Below, piece by piece: positions 53,792 through 62,614 of a stretch of 64,000 bases of DNA (positions are counted from its first letter, which is position 1; the number at the start of each line of letters is the position of its first letter). The notes under the pieces are model-generated. The model searched no databases and had not been told where the DNA came from. It saw only the letters and a list, made by a program, of their open reading frames with translations. Origin of the DNA: Bacteroidales bacterium H3 (GTDB lineage Bacteria > Bacteroidota > Bacteroidia > Bacteroidales > Muribaculaceae); NCBI GenBank assembly GCA_001701135.1, contig DAAN01000030.1, positions 124,001 to 188,000 of the forward strand, in the 5' to 3' direction. The translations under genes and the position numbers were made by a program.

Positions 53792-54091
53792 TCAGAGCAC
53801 CGAATCCTCATAGTCGACTTCGGCGCGCACCATCAGAGGCACATCGGCGGGATCGACCGTAGCATGCTTGTCCTTACGGAGCATACGAGTCACATAGTCG
53901 ATCATATCCGGCTCTATATCCTCATCTTCAGCATCATCGTCGGCATCGACATCGAGCAATCCGTTTTCTTCATAGAAATCCCAGATCATGTCGACCACAT
54001 TCAGCACCTCATCCTCGGGATAAGGATTGCGGCCAGCTTCGCGGAGACGGTCGTTGATGAATGCAACAGCGTTAGATTCGTCAAATTCCAT
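53792..54091 (-). CDS. Small acidic protein of unknown function
   Basis: 99 residues from the ATG at 54091; the frame is open to 54118 with a weaker start. It begins MEFDESNAVAFINDRLREAG and contains PEDEVLNVVDMIWDFYEENGLL followed by a run of Asp/Glu (residues about 55-65), then a basic helix. It has no membrane segment. I do not recognise the family. It lies between rimM (45-base gap) and the OmpA-like gene, on the same strand. Confidence 0.75.
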   Translation of the reverse strand: MEFDESNAVAFINDRLREAGRNPYPEDEVLNVVDMIWDFYEENGLLDVDADDDAEDEDIEPDMIDYVTRMLRKDKHATVDPADVPLMVRAEVDYEDSVL

Positions 54092-54136
54092 AATATTTTC
54101 CTTTCTTATTAATAGCAATTTTGAAAGCGGGGGTCA

Positions 54137-54676
54137 CTACTGCATCTCGAGCATCCCCTGAGGGAGATCTACCGTGAGGACACGGTCGTCGGGCGAGATG
54201 TCGGTGATGAACTCATCCACTACAGGTATCAACATTTCTTTTCCCCCGGGAGTTTCCACCACAAAGAGAAAATTAGCGGTGGAGTCGTCGACACGCACTA
54301 TGGTGCCGAGCCGCCGGCCACCTTCAAGTTTCATCTCATAACCTATGAAATCATCGGCATAATACCCATCGCCGTCGCTGTCGGCGTCGTTTGCCCTGTC
54401 AAACTCGCTGCGGAGCACATAGACAGTCCGGTTGGTCAGTCGGGCGGCATGCATCTCGTCGGTCACACCGTCGATAGCCACAAGATCGGTCTCGGCGCCC
54501 TTGGTGCGCACCGAGTTGAGGAAAAAGGGCACGAAAATACCATCGATATCGACTATCACACAGGAATAGTCGTTGAAGTCGAAATCGTCAAAATCGCGGA
54601 GGATGCCGATCTCGCCATTCACGCCATGAGGTTTCAGGAATTTGCCGACAGGACGTATTTCCGAAAGTGTGATCAT
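54137..54676 (-). CDS. rimM: Ribosome maturation factor RimM
   Basis: Binds ribosomal protein S19 and helps 30S maturation. The 179 residues comprise the N-terminal RimM barrel (1-95, PVGKFLKPHGVNGEIGI) and the C-terminal PRC-barrel (about 105-175, DDFIGYEMKLEGGRRLGTI and LIPVVDEFI). An acidic Asp-rich insertion (ANDADSDGDGYYADD near 95-109) joins them. The stop codon is TAG, the only TAG I found that ends a complete gene in this window. It follows the DUF4290 gene by 49 bases. Confidence 0.93.
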   Translation of the reverse strand: MITLSEIRPVGKFLKPHGVNGEIGILRDFDDFDFNDYSCVIVDIDGIFVPFFLNSVRTKGAETDLVAIDGVTDEMHAARLTNRTVYVLRSEFDRANDADSDGDGYYADDFIGYEMKLEGGRRLGTIVRVDDSTANFLFVVETPGGKEMLIPVVDEFITDISPDDRVLTVDLPQGMLEMQ

Positions 54677-54725
54677 AATTAACGAGCTTTAAAGGTGTAT
54701 TGCCACCGGAGGTGCGGCGACTCCC

Positions 54726-55316
54726 TTATTTCTTTTTCTTCTTTTTCTTACCCTGTTGAGGCTGGGGCACGGCCTGGAACTCATGCAGACGTGTGGTCTC
54801 CGGATCGAGCCGTATTTCGCCATGGGAGTACATGGCCAGATCGTTGAATATGCGGCGGTCATCGACTCCGTCGGGATAGGCGGCGAGCATCTGCTTCTTC
54901 ATGTTGTTGGCAAGCAGAAGCACCACCCGGTCACGCTCTTCGCCAGGCTCCATGGCAGCAGCCTGTTTGATCATAAGTTCAGTAAGTTTGCCATACTGAC
55001 GGATACGGATATCGGACTGCACATAAGGCACCTTGTCGGGCAAACTGCTGAGTTCATCGGGCTTGATCACCTCCTCGGGGTAGTCGATGTCAAGCTTGAA
55101 ATCCGACATGATGGCCAATTGGTCCCACACCTTGTGGGCGTTTTCAGGTTGTTTCAGCTCGGGAAACAGCTTCTCCATGGTTGTCACAATGGAGCGGGCA
55201 CAAAGATTGCGTTCTTCTCGGTCCTCGATGGTCATGCAATGGTCGACCATGCGCTGCAGGTTGCGGCCATATTCGGGAAGCACGAGCTTGGGCTGGCGGG
55301 TATTATAGGTGAGCAT
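54726..55316 (-). CDS. DUF4290 protein
   Basis: 196 residues from the ATG at 55316 (MLTYNTRQPKLVLPEYG); upstream codons overlap the end of the peptidase gene. The mostly helical sequence with PEYGRNLQRMVDHC near 15-28 matches the Bacteroidetes-specific DUF4290 family, whose function is not known. The C terminus is a tail of seven lysines encoded by an A-rich run, which may bind nucleic acid or acidic partners. It stands directly upstream of rimM. Confidence 0.85.
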   Translation of the reverse strand: MLTYNTRQPKLVLPEYGRNLQRMVDHCMTIEDREERNLCARSIVTTMEKLFPELKQPENAHKVWDQLAIMSDFKLDIDYPEEVIKPDELSSLPDKVPYVQSDIRIRQYGKLTELMIKQAAAMEPGEERDRVVLLLANNMKKQMLAAYPDGVDDRRIFNDLAMYSHGEIRLDPETTRLHEFQAVPQPQQGKKKKKKK

Positions 55317-55344
55317 TGGGCAGATTGATTGAAAAACCAAGCTC

Positions 55345-57390
55345 TTACTTGGTAAGGGGTGAATAATCACGTGAATAGCGGAGCATCTGGGGGATATAGC
55401 CCTCCTCGTAAGTCACTTTCACGTCGGTGATTGCCGATGGATCGGCGGTGGCATTGCCTGCGGCGTCAACCGCTACATACACGGGATTGACAAAACCTTT
55501 ATAGGGTGCTATGTCAAGACGGGCATAACGGTCGAGCACTTCGCGGTGGAGTTCCGGGTCGACCTTCACTGCATATTTGTCGATGAGAGCGGCACCGGCG
55601 GCATAATCGCCCTCACTCTTGATGCGCTGAATCTCGTGGAGCAGTTGCCCGAAAAGGTCGCGGAGTTTGTTATAGTCGTTGATGCGAATGAAGGTCTTGC
55701 CATTCTTCTTCACCAGTTCGATCACATTATCCTTGTGGCCATGGTCAAATGCCCAGGCGGCGATAAGCTGACGGTTGCGCATGTGGGCCTCCTCTATATC
55801 CTTGCCCGGCTCGATGCGCATCAGCTGTGTCATGAGACCGTTGAGGATATATTTGTAATATTCGGCCTTATACGCTTCGGGATTGTCGAGCAGACCCAGC
55901 TCAATCATTTTCGGGTCGGCAAGATAATAGAGGGCGAACAGATCGGCGCGGGCCTCCTCGATTGCCGAGCCGTGCTCTTTCAGAGCGTCGGGATCAACGC
56001 CGGGCATAAGACGCCCGCTGCCATGACCGAGACATTCGTGCAGGTCGGTGTGGAGATTGTCGGTGATGAAAAGATATTTGTCGAGGAGGTCGATGGTCGG
56101 CTGATCAATCACAAACTCCTCGTTGAATCCGTTGCCGTGCGAAGCGTCGTCATAGGCCCGGGTGATATTCTCAATCGTCACAGACTTGGAGCCGTGGGCG
56201 GCGCGTATCCAGTTGGCATTAGGGAGATTTATGCCAATTGGAGTAGCGGGATATGCATCGCCGGCAAGTATGGCGGCATTGATAACCTTTGCACTGACGC
56301 CCTTCACCTCCGGCTTACGGAATTTGGGATCCACCGGGGAATGATCTTCAAACCACTGCGCGCTTGATGCCAGTGTGCGCGTGCGGGCCGAAGATTTCTC
56401 ATCACGGAAATTCACGATAGATTCCCATGAGCCTGTCATGCCCAGAGGATCGCCATACGACTCGATAAAACCGTTGATGAAATCGACCTGTGAATCCGTA
56501 TCCTCTGCCCAAAGAATCGAATAGTCATCGAAAGTCTTGAGGCTGCCGGTGCGGTAGAACTTCACAAGTTCCTCAATCACGGCTTTCTGCTGCTGGTTTT
56601 CGGCAAAAGGGAGAGCTTTTTCAAGATCCGCCACAATTTTTTCTATAGCGTCGGAGTAATAACCTCCGACCTTATACACCTGCTCGCGGATAGTGCCGTC
56701 GGCATCTTTCACCAGACGCGAATTGAGTCCGTAGGAAACGGGAGTGAGGTCGGTGGTATCTTTCAGAGCCGCATAATAGGCCTCCACCTCAGGCTGGGTG
56801 ACATTTTCATACATATTCACAGCCGAAGTGGTGATAAGATCCTGCCCGGCGGCCTGATTGACACGCTTGGGCATGAACGAGGAATCGAAAATCACTTTGG
56901 CAAGCACCGGCAATTGCGATTTGTTCACAGGCAGCCGATCTGCCTTCTCAAGGGCTGACACCTGAGCGTCAAACCATTTCTGCGAGAAGCGCGGAGTGAA
57001 TTTGTCGGTGGAATAGTGATGGTAGACACCGTTGCCAAACTCCACCTGCTTGAGGTAAAGTTCAAAATTCCGGAACTCCTCCGACGAGCGGTCGCCGGTG
57101 TAGCTGGTGTAGACCGATTCAAGCAGCTGACGGATCGGGAGGTTATACTTGCCGTTCTGATCCCACAGAATGTCGCGGCCGTGGAGAGCGGCCTCGGTGA
57201 GGAAATATATCAGTTTTTTCTGACTGAGCGTGAGGTCGTCGAATCCGGGCACCACGTAACGCATCACCTCGATGTCGGCGAAGCGGTCAACCACAGTGCC
57301 TGAAGGATTGTTGGGGTCAAGAGTGTTTGCCATTGCTGAAGCTGTCGCCGTCATTGCCACGGCTATGGTAAGTGTTTTATGGAAATTCAT
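55345..57390 (-). CDS. Dipeptidyl peptidase III (M49 family)
   Basis: 681 residues with a signal-like N terminus (first ~21 residues, ATASAMA), so it is probably periplasmic. The M49 zinc motif HECLGH is at 451-456, and the second motif EEARAD at 478-483 supplies the third ligand. Length and sequence agree with the Bacteroides-type DPP III, which releases dipeptides from N termini of oligopeptides. It starts 54 bases before the stop region of the methyltransferase gene and is followed by DUF4290 after 28 bases. Confidence 0.92.
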   Translation of the reverse strand: MNFHKTLTIAVAMTATASAMANTLDPNNPSGTVVDRFADIEVMRYVVPGFDDLTLSQKKLIYFLTEAALHGRDILWDQNGKYNLPIRQLLESVYTSYTGDRSSEEFRNFELYLKQVEFGNGVYHHYSTDKFTPRFSQKWFDAQVSALEKADRLPVNKSQLPVLAKVIFDSSFMPKRVNQAAGQDLITTSAVNMYENVTQPEVEAYYAALKDTTDLTPVSYGLNSRLVKDADGTIREQVYKVGGYYSDAIEKIVADLEKALPFAENQQQKAVIEELVKFYRTGSLKTFDDYSILWAEDTDSQVDFINGFIESYGDPLGMTGSWESIVNFRDEKSSARTRTLASSAQWFEDHSPVDPKFRKPEVKGVSAKVINAAILAGDAYPATPIGINLPNANWIRAAHGSKSVTIENITRAYDDASHGNGFNEEFVIDQPTIDLLDKYLFITDNLHTDLHECLGHGSGRLMPGVDPDALKEHGSAIEEARADLFALYYLADPKMIELGLLDNPEAYKAEYYKYILNGLMTQLMRIEPGKDIEEAHMRNRQLIAAWAFDHGHKDNVIELVKKNGKTFIRINDYNKLRDLFGQLLHEIQRIKSEGDYAAGAALIDKYAVKVDPELHREVLDRYARLDIAPYKGFVNPVYVAVDAAGNATADPSAITDVKVTYEEGYIPQMLRYSRDYSPLTK

Positions 57391-57444
57391 ATCATCTTAA
57401 TTATAAAGGAGAAATCCTGTAGAAATGTTCAGTTACGCCACTGG

Positions 57445-58626
57445 TCATTCCACATATAGCACCAGTCCTTTCAGATATTCACCCTCGGGGTGATATATAT
57501 TGACCGGATGATCGGCCGGCTGTGTCAGCTGATGCAGAATTCTGATTTTGCGGCGGCTCTGGGCTGCAGCAGAGAACACTGCCAGACGGAACTGCTCGCG
57601 GCTCACAGCCTGTGAACATGAGAATGTGAACAGTATGCTGCCCGGCGCAAGTTTTTCCATGGCCTTGAAATTGAGTTTCTGATAACCGCGGAGGGCATTG
57701 CGCAAAGCGCTGCGGTGCTTGGCGAAGGCAGGGGGATCGAGCACCACAAGGTCGTAGGCGCCGCTCTCCATCCGGTCAAGGAACTTGAAAGCGTCCTCAG
57801 CGAAAGATATGTGCCGAGGATCGCCGGGAAAATTCAGGGCGATGTTGGCGTCGGTGAGGGTAATGGCTTTCTCGGAGGAATCCACCGAGTGTACCTGTTC
57901 GGCTCCGCCACGCATGGCGTAGACCGAGAATCCGCCGGTATAGCAGAACATATTGAGCACTCTGCGCCCGTGAGCGAACTTCTCGAGGAGCGAACGGTTG
58001 TCGCGCTGGTCAACGAAGAAACCGGTTTTTTGACCTTTCAGCCAGTCGATGTTGAATTTCAGGCCATTTTCCAGCGCCTCGTTTCCAACATATGAGCCAA
58101 TTATATATTCATTCTGAGGATCGAGCCGTGCTTTATAGGGGAGCGTGGTTTCTGATTTATAATACACGTTTTCCACCCCCAGCCCGGGGATAGCCACCAA
58201 CTGCCCGGCAATGATTTCACGTGCATAGTGCATGCCGGGCGAATGAGCCTGCATCACGGCTGTCGGGCCATAGATGTCTACTACCAGACCCGGCAGGAAA
58301 TCACCCTCGCCATGGACAAGACGGAAAGCATTGTTGTCGGGACGCATCAGGCCGAGCGAACGACGGACGGCAAATGCTTCCTGCAACCTGACGGCATAAA
58401 ACTGCTCGTCGATGGGACGGTCGGAGAAATCGAGGATGCGCACCGCTATAGAGCCTATCTGATAATGGCCCGTACCGACAAAACGACCGTCGGCGGTCTC
58501 TACGCCCACGGTTTCGCCCTCCTCGAGACCTTCGGGGAGGTGTTCGTTCAGCGCTCCGGAAAACACCCATGGGTGGAAACGGTCGAGCGATTCTTCTTTT
58601 CCTCGTTTTAAACGGAGTGTTTTCAT
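57445..58626 (-). CDS. Class I SAM-dependent rRNA methyltransferase, RlmI type
   Basis: 393 residues: an N-terminal PUA domain (about 1-75, LKRGKEESLDRFHPWVFSGAL) and a Rossmann methyltransferase domain (about 185-393). Motif I is RRVLNMFCYTGGFSVYAMRGG near 218-238 (key Gly residues), motif IV is DLVVLDPPAFAKHRSAL near 292-308, and FTFSCSQAVSREQF follows. Relatives methylate cytosine in 23S rRNA (RlmI, C1962). It is nine bases after rseP and its start overlaps a TAAGAGCCTG element. Confidence 0.9.
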   Translation of the reverse strand: MKTLRLKRGKEESLDRFHPWVFSGALNEHLPEGLEEGETVGVETADGRFVGTGHYQIGSIAVRILDFSDRPIDEQFYAVRLQEAFAVRRSLGLMRPDNNAFRLVHGEGDFLPGLVVDIYGPTAVMQAHSPGMHYAREIIAGQLVAIPGLGVENVYYKSETTLPYKARLDPQNEYIIGSYVGNEALENGLKFNIDWLKGQKTGFFVDQRDNRSLLEKFAHGRRVLNMFCYTGGFSVYAMRGGAEQVHSVDSSEKAITLTDANIALNFPGDPRHISFAEDAFKFLDRMESGAYDLVVLDPPAFAKHRSALRNALRGYQKLNFKAMEKLAPGSILFTFSCSQAVSREQFRLAVFSAAAQSRRKIRILHQLTQPADHPVNIYHPEGEYLKGLVLYVE

Positions 58627-58635
58627 ATCAGGCTC

Positions 58636-59958
58636 TTATTTAAGCACAAACCGGTATAGGTCGTTGAAGTTGGCATATATGAGCAGAATTATCAGGAACA
58701 GCATACCCGCAAGCTGCGCGCGTTCGAGAAACTTGTCGGAAGGTTTGCGGCGTGTGATCACCTCCCATAGGAGGAATGCCACATGACCACCGTCGAGCGC
58801 AGGGATGGGGAGCAGATTCATGAATGCGAGCATGATCGAAAGGAATGCGGTCATCTCCCAGAATGTACGCCAGTCCCATTTCGACGGGAACATGCTGCCT
58901 ATGGCACCGAAGCCACCGATAGATTCGGCACCCTGTTTGGAGAAGAGATGTTTAAGCGAGCCAACATAGGTGACAAGCATATCGGTGCCGTTGGTTACGC
59001 CCACAGGCACCGACTGGAAGAAGCCATACTTAGTGGTGTCGCAGCTGAACACCTCCAGAGGTGTTTTAAGTCCGAAACCGAGTTTACCATCAGAAGTAGG
59101 AGTGGCTGCCATAGTGATTGTGTCGTTGCCACGCAACACCGTCACTGTGGTCTCACGGCCACCGTTGAGATACAGCGCCTGCGACAGCTCGCTGAACGAA
59201 GGGGTGGCCGAATCGCCTATTGCGATGATGCGGTCATCAACCTCCACCCCGGCCTTGGCGGCCGGTTCGCCCGGCATGAGAGTCTTCACATACACAGGTA
59301 TGCGATAGGCCATGAATCCTTTTTCGGGATCGAGTTTCTCGATAGCGTTGTCAGGGAGAGCCACCGCCACGGTGTCGCGATGGTTACGCAACACCGTGAT
59401 TTCTTTGGCCTCAAGCATCTTGAACAGATGGCTGCGGTCTTTCTCGTCTATGGGTTTACCGTCGGCCAGAAGGATAATGTCGCCTTTGCGGAAGCCCATT
59501 TTTTCGGCTTGCTCCGAAAAGTCCATTCCCTCGGTGGCGTTGGGATACGGGATAGTTTTTTCACCCCAATACCATGCAATGCCCGCATAGATGATTATGG
59601 CGAGTATGAAATTGTTGAGGACACCGCCGGTCATCACCAGCAGGCGCTGCCATGCCGGTTTCACGCGGAATTCGTCGGGCGCTGGTTCCTTGGCAAGCTG
59701 CTCCTTGTCCATCGACTCGTCGACCATGCCTGCGATTTTCACATATCCGCCCAGCGGGAGCCAGCCTATACCATATTCCGTGTCGCTGTTTTTCGGTTTG
59801 TATTTGAAGAGTGAAAACCAGGGATTGAAAAAAAGATAGAATTTCTCGACCCTGATTTTGAAAATACGCGCCCATAGAAAATGGCCAAACTCATGGATCA
59901 TCACCAGCAAAGCCAGCGCGAGGATAAGTTGAAGAGCCTTTATGAAGAATGTTTCCAT
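58636..59958 (-). CDS. rseP: Site-2 intramembrane metalloprotease RseP
   Basis: Zinc protease that cuts anti-sigma factors and signal-peptide remnants in the inner membrane. 440 residues with HEFGH at 22-26 in the first membrane helix and the NLLPIPALDGGH motif near 382-393 in the third. Two PDZ-like regions are visible near 205-285 (LMPGEPAAKAGVEVDDRI is a clear carboxylate-binding segment). The gene order dxr-rseP is common in Bacteroidetes. Three imperfect repeats of 16-18 bases precede its start. Confidence 0.93.
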   Translation of the reverse strand: METFFIKALQLILALALLVMIHEFGHFLWARIFKIRVEKFYLFFNPWFSLFKYKPKNSDTEYGIGWLPLGGYVKIAGMVDESMDKEQLAKEPAPDEFRVKPAWQRLLVMTGGVLNNFILAIIIYAGIAWYWGEKTIPYPNATEGMDFSEQAEKMGFRKGDIILLADGKPIDEKDRSHLFKMLEAKEITVLRNHRDTVAVALPDNAIEKLDPEKGFMAYRIPVYVKTLMPGEPAAKAGVEVDDRIIAIGDSATPSFSELSQALYLNGGRETTVTVLRGNDTITMAATPTSDGKLGFGLKTPLEVFSCDTTKYGFFQSVPVGVTNGTDMLVTYVGSLKHLFSKQGAESIGGFGAIGSMFPSKWDWRTFWEMTAFLSIMLAFMNLLPIPALDGGHVAFLLWEVITRRKPSDKFLERAQLAGMLFLIILLIYANFNDLYRFVLK

Positions 59959-59960
59959 TA

Positions 59961-60011
59961 ATATGCTTGTAGAGTATAATATGCTGTAGGTATGATATGC
60001 TTTAGGGTATG
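59961..60011. repeat. Three imperfect 16-18 bp repeats before rseP
   Basis: Units start with ATATGCT at 59961, 59979 and 59995 and end in GTAT or similar (for example ATATGCTGTAGGTATG). They fill most of the gap between the dxr stop and the rseP start. Confidence 0.65.
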
Positions 60012-60026
60012 GTGACTTTTTTCGGT

Positions 60027-61214
60027 TTAGAAGATGGTCTGGATTTCATCAACATATTCCGAGACACGCCGGCGGGTATAGGCGTTGCACTCCACATACT
60101 CTTCGAGCGATGGGTGGCTGACGGATACCTCGATAGTGTCTACGGCTTTCATAATCAGAGGATAAATGTCGACAAACCGTATTTTCCCGGCAAGGAAAGC
60201 GGCTACTGCAATTTCATTGGCGGCATTGATGACGCATGGTGTGAGGCCTCCCCTCTCCAGTGCGAGGTATCCGAGATTGAGTGCCGGGAACCGGTCGGTG
60301 TCGGGCTGCTCAAATGTGAGAGTGCCCGCCATGCTGAAATCAAGATATGATACAGGTCGTCGCGTGGCATCGGCAAGTGCATATCTGATTGGGCCGCGCA
60401 TGTCGGGAGCGCCTATCTGGGCTTTTATCGAACCGTCGACAAACTCCACCATGGAGTGTACAATCGACTGCGGATGCACCACCGCCCTGATTTTCTCCGC
60501 TCCCATGCCGAAAAGCCAGCGCGCCTCGATTATTTCAAACGCCTTGTTGACCATCGTTGCGGAATCGATGGTTATTTTGGCACCCATCGACCAGTTGGGA
60601 TGGTGAAGTGCGTCGGCCACAGTGGCTTGCTCGATTCTCTCTCTGCTCCAGGTGCGGAACGGACCGCCGGAAGCGGTGATAATGAGTTTGTTGACTGTGG
60701 CAGGATCCTCACCAACAAGACACTGATATATGGCCGAATGCTCGGAATCCACAGGAATGACCCGCGATCTGCTCAGGGTCAGACGGCTGTTGACCAGCTC
60801 GCCGGCCACAACGAGGGTCTCCTTGTTGGCCAGTGCGATATCTTTGCCGGCATCGATAGCGGCAAGCGTCGGCGCCAGACCGCTGTAGCCCACTGTGGCC
60901 GTTACTACTGTATCGACATACGGCAAAGTCATGGCTTCGCGCACTGCCTCGTCGCCGCTGCGCACTTCAATTCCGGTGCCTGAGAGCATTGCGGCCAATC
61001 GCTGCTCCATTGTGCTGTCGGCTATGACAACAGTTTCGGGACGCCATTGCAGAGCCTGCCGTGCAAGGTCGTCGACCTTGCGCCCTGCCACGAGAACCGT
61101 GGGACGCAACCGGTCGGGATATTCGGCACACACGTCGAGGGTCTGCCGGCCTATAGAGCCGGTCGAACCTAACACGGCTATGTTTTTTATCTTGTCACAG
61201 TTAGCTTTTTCCAT
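60027..61214 (-). CDS. dxr: 1-deoxy-D-xylulose 5-phosphate reductoisomerase
   Basis: Second step of the MEP isoprenoid pathway, NADPH-dependent. 395 residues. The nucleotide-binding GSTGSIGRQTLDV is at 16-28, the substrate-binding LANKETLVVAGE near 128, the metal-site VDSEHSAIYQCL near 153, and IITASGGPFR near 182. The C-terminal four-helix part has ALERGGLTPCVINAANEIAV. The ATG begins directly after a T-run that follows a 30-bp palindrome. IspD of the same pathway is at the other end of the window. Confidence 0.95.
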   Translation of the reverse strand: MEKANCDKIKNIAVLGSTGSIGRQTLDVCAEYPDRLRPTVLVAGRKVDDLARQALQWRPETVVIADSTMEQRLAAMLSGTGIEVRSGDEAVREAMTLPYVDTVVTATVGYSGLAPTLAAIDAGKDIALANKETLVVAGELVNSRLTLSRSRVIPVDSEHSAIYQCLVGEDPATVNKLIITASGGPFRTWSRERIEQATVADALHHPNWSMGAKITIDSATMVNKAFEIIEARWLFGMGAEKIRAVVHPQSIVHSMVEFVDGSIKAQIGAPDMRGPIRYALADATRRPVSYLDFSMAGTLTFEQPDTDRFPALNLGYLALERGGLTPCVINAANEIAVAAFLAGKIRFVDIYPLIMKAVDTIEVSVSHPSLEEYVECNAYTRRRVSEYVDEIQTIF

Positions 61215-61222
61215 AAAAAAAT

Positions 61223-61252
61223 CAAGATGGAACGGGATCCCGTTCCATCTTG
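61223..61252 (-). terminator. 30-bp perfect palindrome between barrel protein gene and dxr
   Basis: CAAGATGGAACGGGA followed directly by its reverse complement, with a GGATCC centre and no loop. On the minus strand it is followed by T7 and then the dxr ATG. It should end leftward transcripts of the upstream gene. Confidence 0.8.
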
Positions 61253-61260
61253 CAAAGTTA
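61253..61260 (-). promoter_or_regulatory. -7 box for dxr, abutting the palindrome
   Basis: TAACTTTG on the minus strand ends exactly where the palindrome begins, so the transcript would start inside the first arm. Confidence 0.5.
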
Positions 61261-61277
61261 AATATTTTTTTTGTTTT

Positions 61278-61802
61278 TTACAAGCCGAAGCTAACGCCTA
61301 CCTGCACCAGGCCCTGAGCACCAAAGCCCAGTTCGCCATAGAGATTGACATTGTTGGCAATCGATGCCTCAGCGCGGATGGGGCTTGCCTGGAAAGCAAA
61401 GTATGCCTTGTTGTAGGAATCGCCCCATTTAGGCATCAGGTGTGAAATCTCGACACCGAGACCGAAGTGGGCATAGAGGCGCACGGTGCGGTTGCCCCAA
61501 TACTGATAGAGACCGTTGAACATCACCACGTTGTAGAGGATGCTCGAATGATGGGGACCTCCGGCGGTGGTGCAGCTTGAGATAGAGTAGCTGGGACCGA
61601 TTTTGAACTTGGGAGCCACCTTGAAGTTCACGCCGGCAGTTACGGCACCCCATGCGGTGTTCACGCTGTGCCAGTTGTCGTGCATGTCCATGGCGTCCAT
61701 CTGGGTGTAACCGCCATAACCGAAGTAGATTTCAGCTTTCTGAGCCTGCGAAGTAAATGCGGTAGCCATAAGTACCACAAGCATTAACAGATACTTTTTC
61801 AT
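61278..61802 (-). CDS. Small outer-membrane beta-barrel-type protein
   Basis: 174 residues with a signal peptide (about 1-20, LVVLMATAFTSQAQ). The mature sequence alternates polar and hydrophobic residues with glycine and aromatics (AEIYFGYGGYTQMDAMD, NGLYQYWGNRTVRLYAHFGLG) and ends in LGFGAQGLVQVGVSFGL, a pattern of eight-stranded barrels. Function is unknown. It has its own transcription unit, ending in the 30-bp palindrome before dxr. Confidence 0.78.
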   Translation of the reverse strand: MKKYLLMLVVLMATAFTSQAQKAEIYFGYGGYTQMDAMDMHDNWHSVNTAWGAVTAGVNFKVAPKFKIGPSYSISSCTTAGGPHHSSILYNVVMFNGLYQYWGNRTVRLYAHFGLGVEISHLMPKWGDSYNKAYFAFQASPIRAEASIANNVNLYGELGFGAQGLVQVGVSFGL

Positions 61803-61965
61803 TCCTTAGAAATTAGTTGAAATTATGATATTACAATGATCTATTGTAATCTTGTTACAGGAGTGGAAAAACGAAAGAGAGCAAAGCATTATTTTGAAGC
61901 TTTTACAGCTTTTTAACAATATTAACCTCCGATGGGTTCATTTTATTGTACCCTTAAATTAAAAA

Positions 61966-61998
61966 AAATGATGCCCTGTGGTTCACAGAACATCATTT
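61966..61998 (-). terminator. Terminator after nrdG
   Basis: AAATGATG/CATCATTT and CTGTG/CACAG form a two-part stem around a three-base loop. Read leftward it is followed by a run of T residues. Confidence 0.75.
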
Positions 61999-62046
61999 AT
62001 CATTAATTTTCAATAAATTAAAACCGAAAACAAAAACTCACATTTT

Positions 62047-62553
62047 TTAAAAATTTTCTTCCCAAAGGCATATTTTTCCTGAGATACTGTCGGCGGCACG
62101 TATAAGCCGCTGGTTGCGCGAACCACGGAAAAGCAGCGACAGATCGCGTTCCGCCTCCAGAAACGGCCCGTCGACCACCACCTCGAGCAGCGGCAGCAGC
62201 CTCTCCATGCCGGGCATCGACAACACATGCTCGAAGAGGAAACCGGTGTAGAGCCAAATGGTATATCCTCTGCGGCGAAGTGCCTCTGCCAAAGCTATCA
62301 CTCCGTCGGGCTGATAGAGCGGATCGCCACCCGAAATGGTGACATTGAAACCGTGGCGCTCGATTTCATCGACAATCTCCCCCACCGTCATCTCCCGGCC
62401 ACCATCGAAATCCCACGACTGCGGATTATGGCAGCCGGGGCACCGGTGAGCGCAGCCGGCAAGATAAACCGAGGTGCGTAGCCCCGGGCCGTCAACCGAG
62501 GTTCCGGGCAATATGTCGAGCACCCGCAGAGTTGCCTCTTCGGCCTTGGTCAT
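62047..62553 (-). CDS. nrdG: Anaerobic ribonucleotide reductase activating enzyme
   Basis: Radical SAM protein that generates the glycyl radical on NrdD. 168 residues; the Fe-S cluster motif CX3CX2C is C34, C38, C41 in LAGCAHRCPGCHN, preceded by DGPGLRTSVY. GGDPLYQPDG near 92 is the SAM-contact segment. It lies 61 bases downstream of nrdD and ends before a terminator. Confidence 0.95.
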   Translation of the reverse strand: MTKAEEATLRVLDILPGTSVDGPGLRTSVYLAGCAHRCPGCHNPQSWDFDGGREMTVGEIVDEIERHGFNVTISGGDPLYQPDGVIALAEALRRRGYTIWLYTGFLFEHVLSMPGMERLLPLLEVVVDGPFLEAERDLSLLFRGSRNQRLIRAADSISGKICLWEENF

Positions 62554-62614
62554 AACAAACTGTCTTTTATCTTTTTAAACCGCAAATTATTTTAAACCGA
62601 TCTGCGTATTTGGA

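Noticed and set aside
58783..59814. 343-codon frame opposite rseP
   Set aside because: Shadow of the rseP reading frame; rseP carries HEFGH and PDZ segments.
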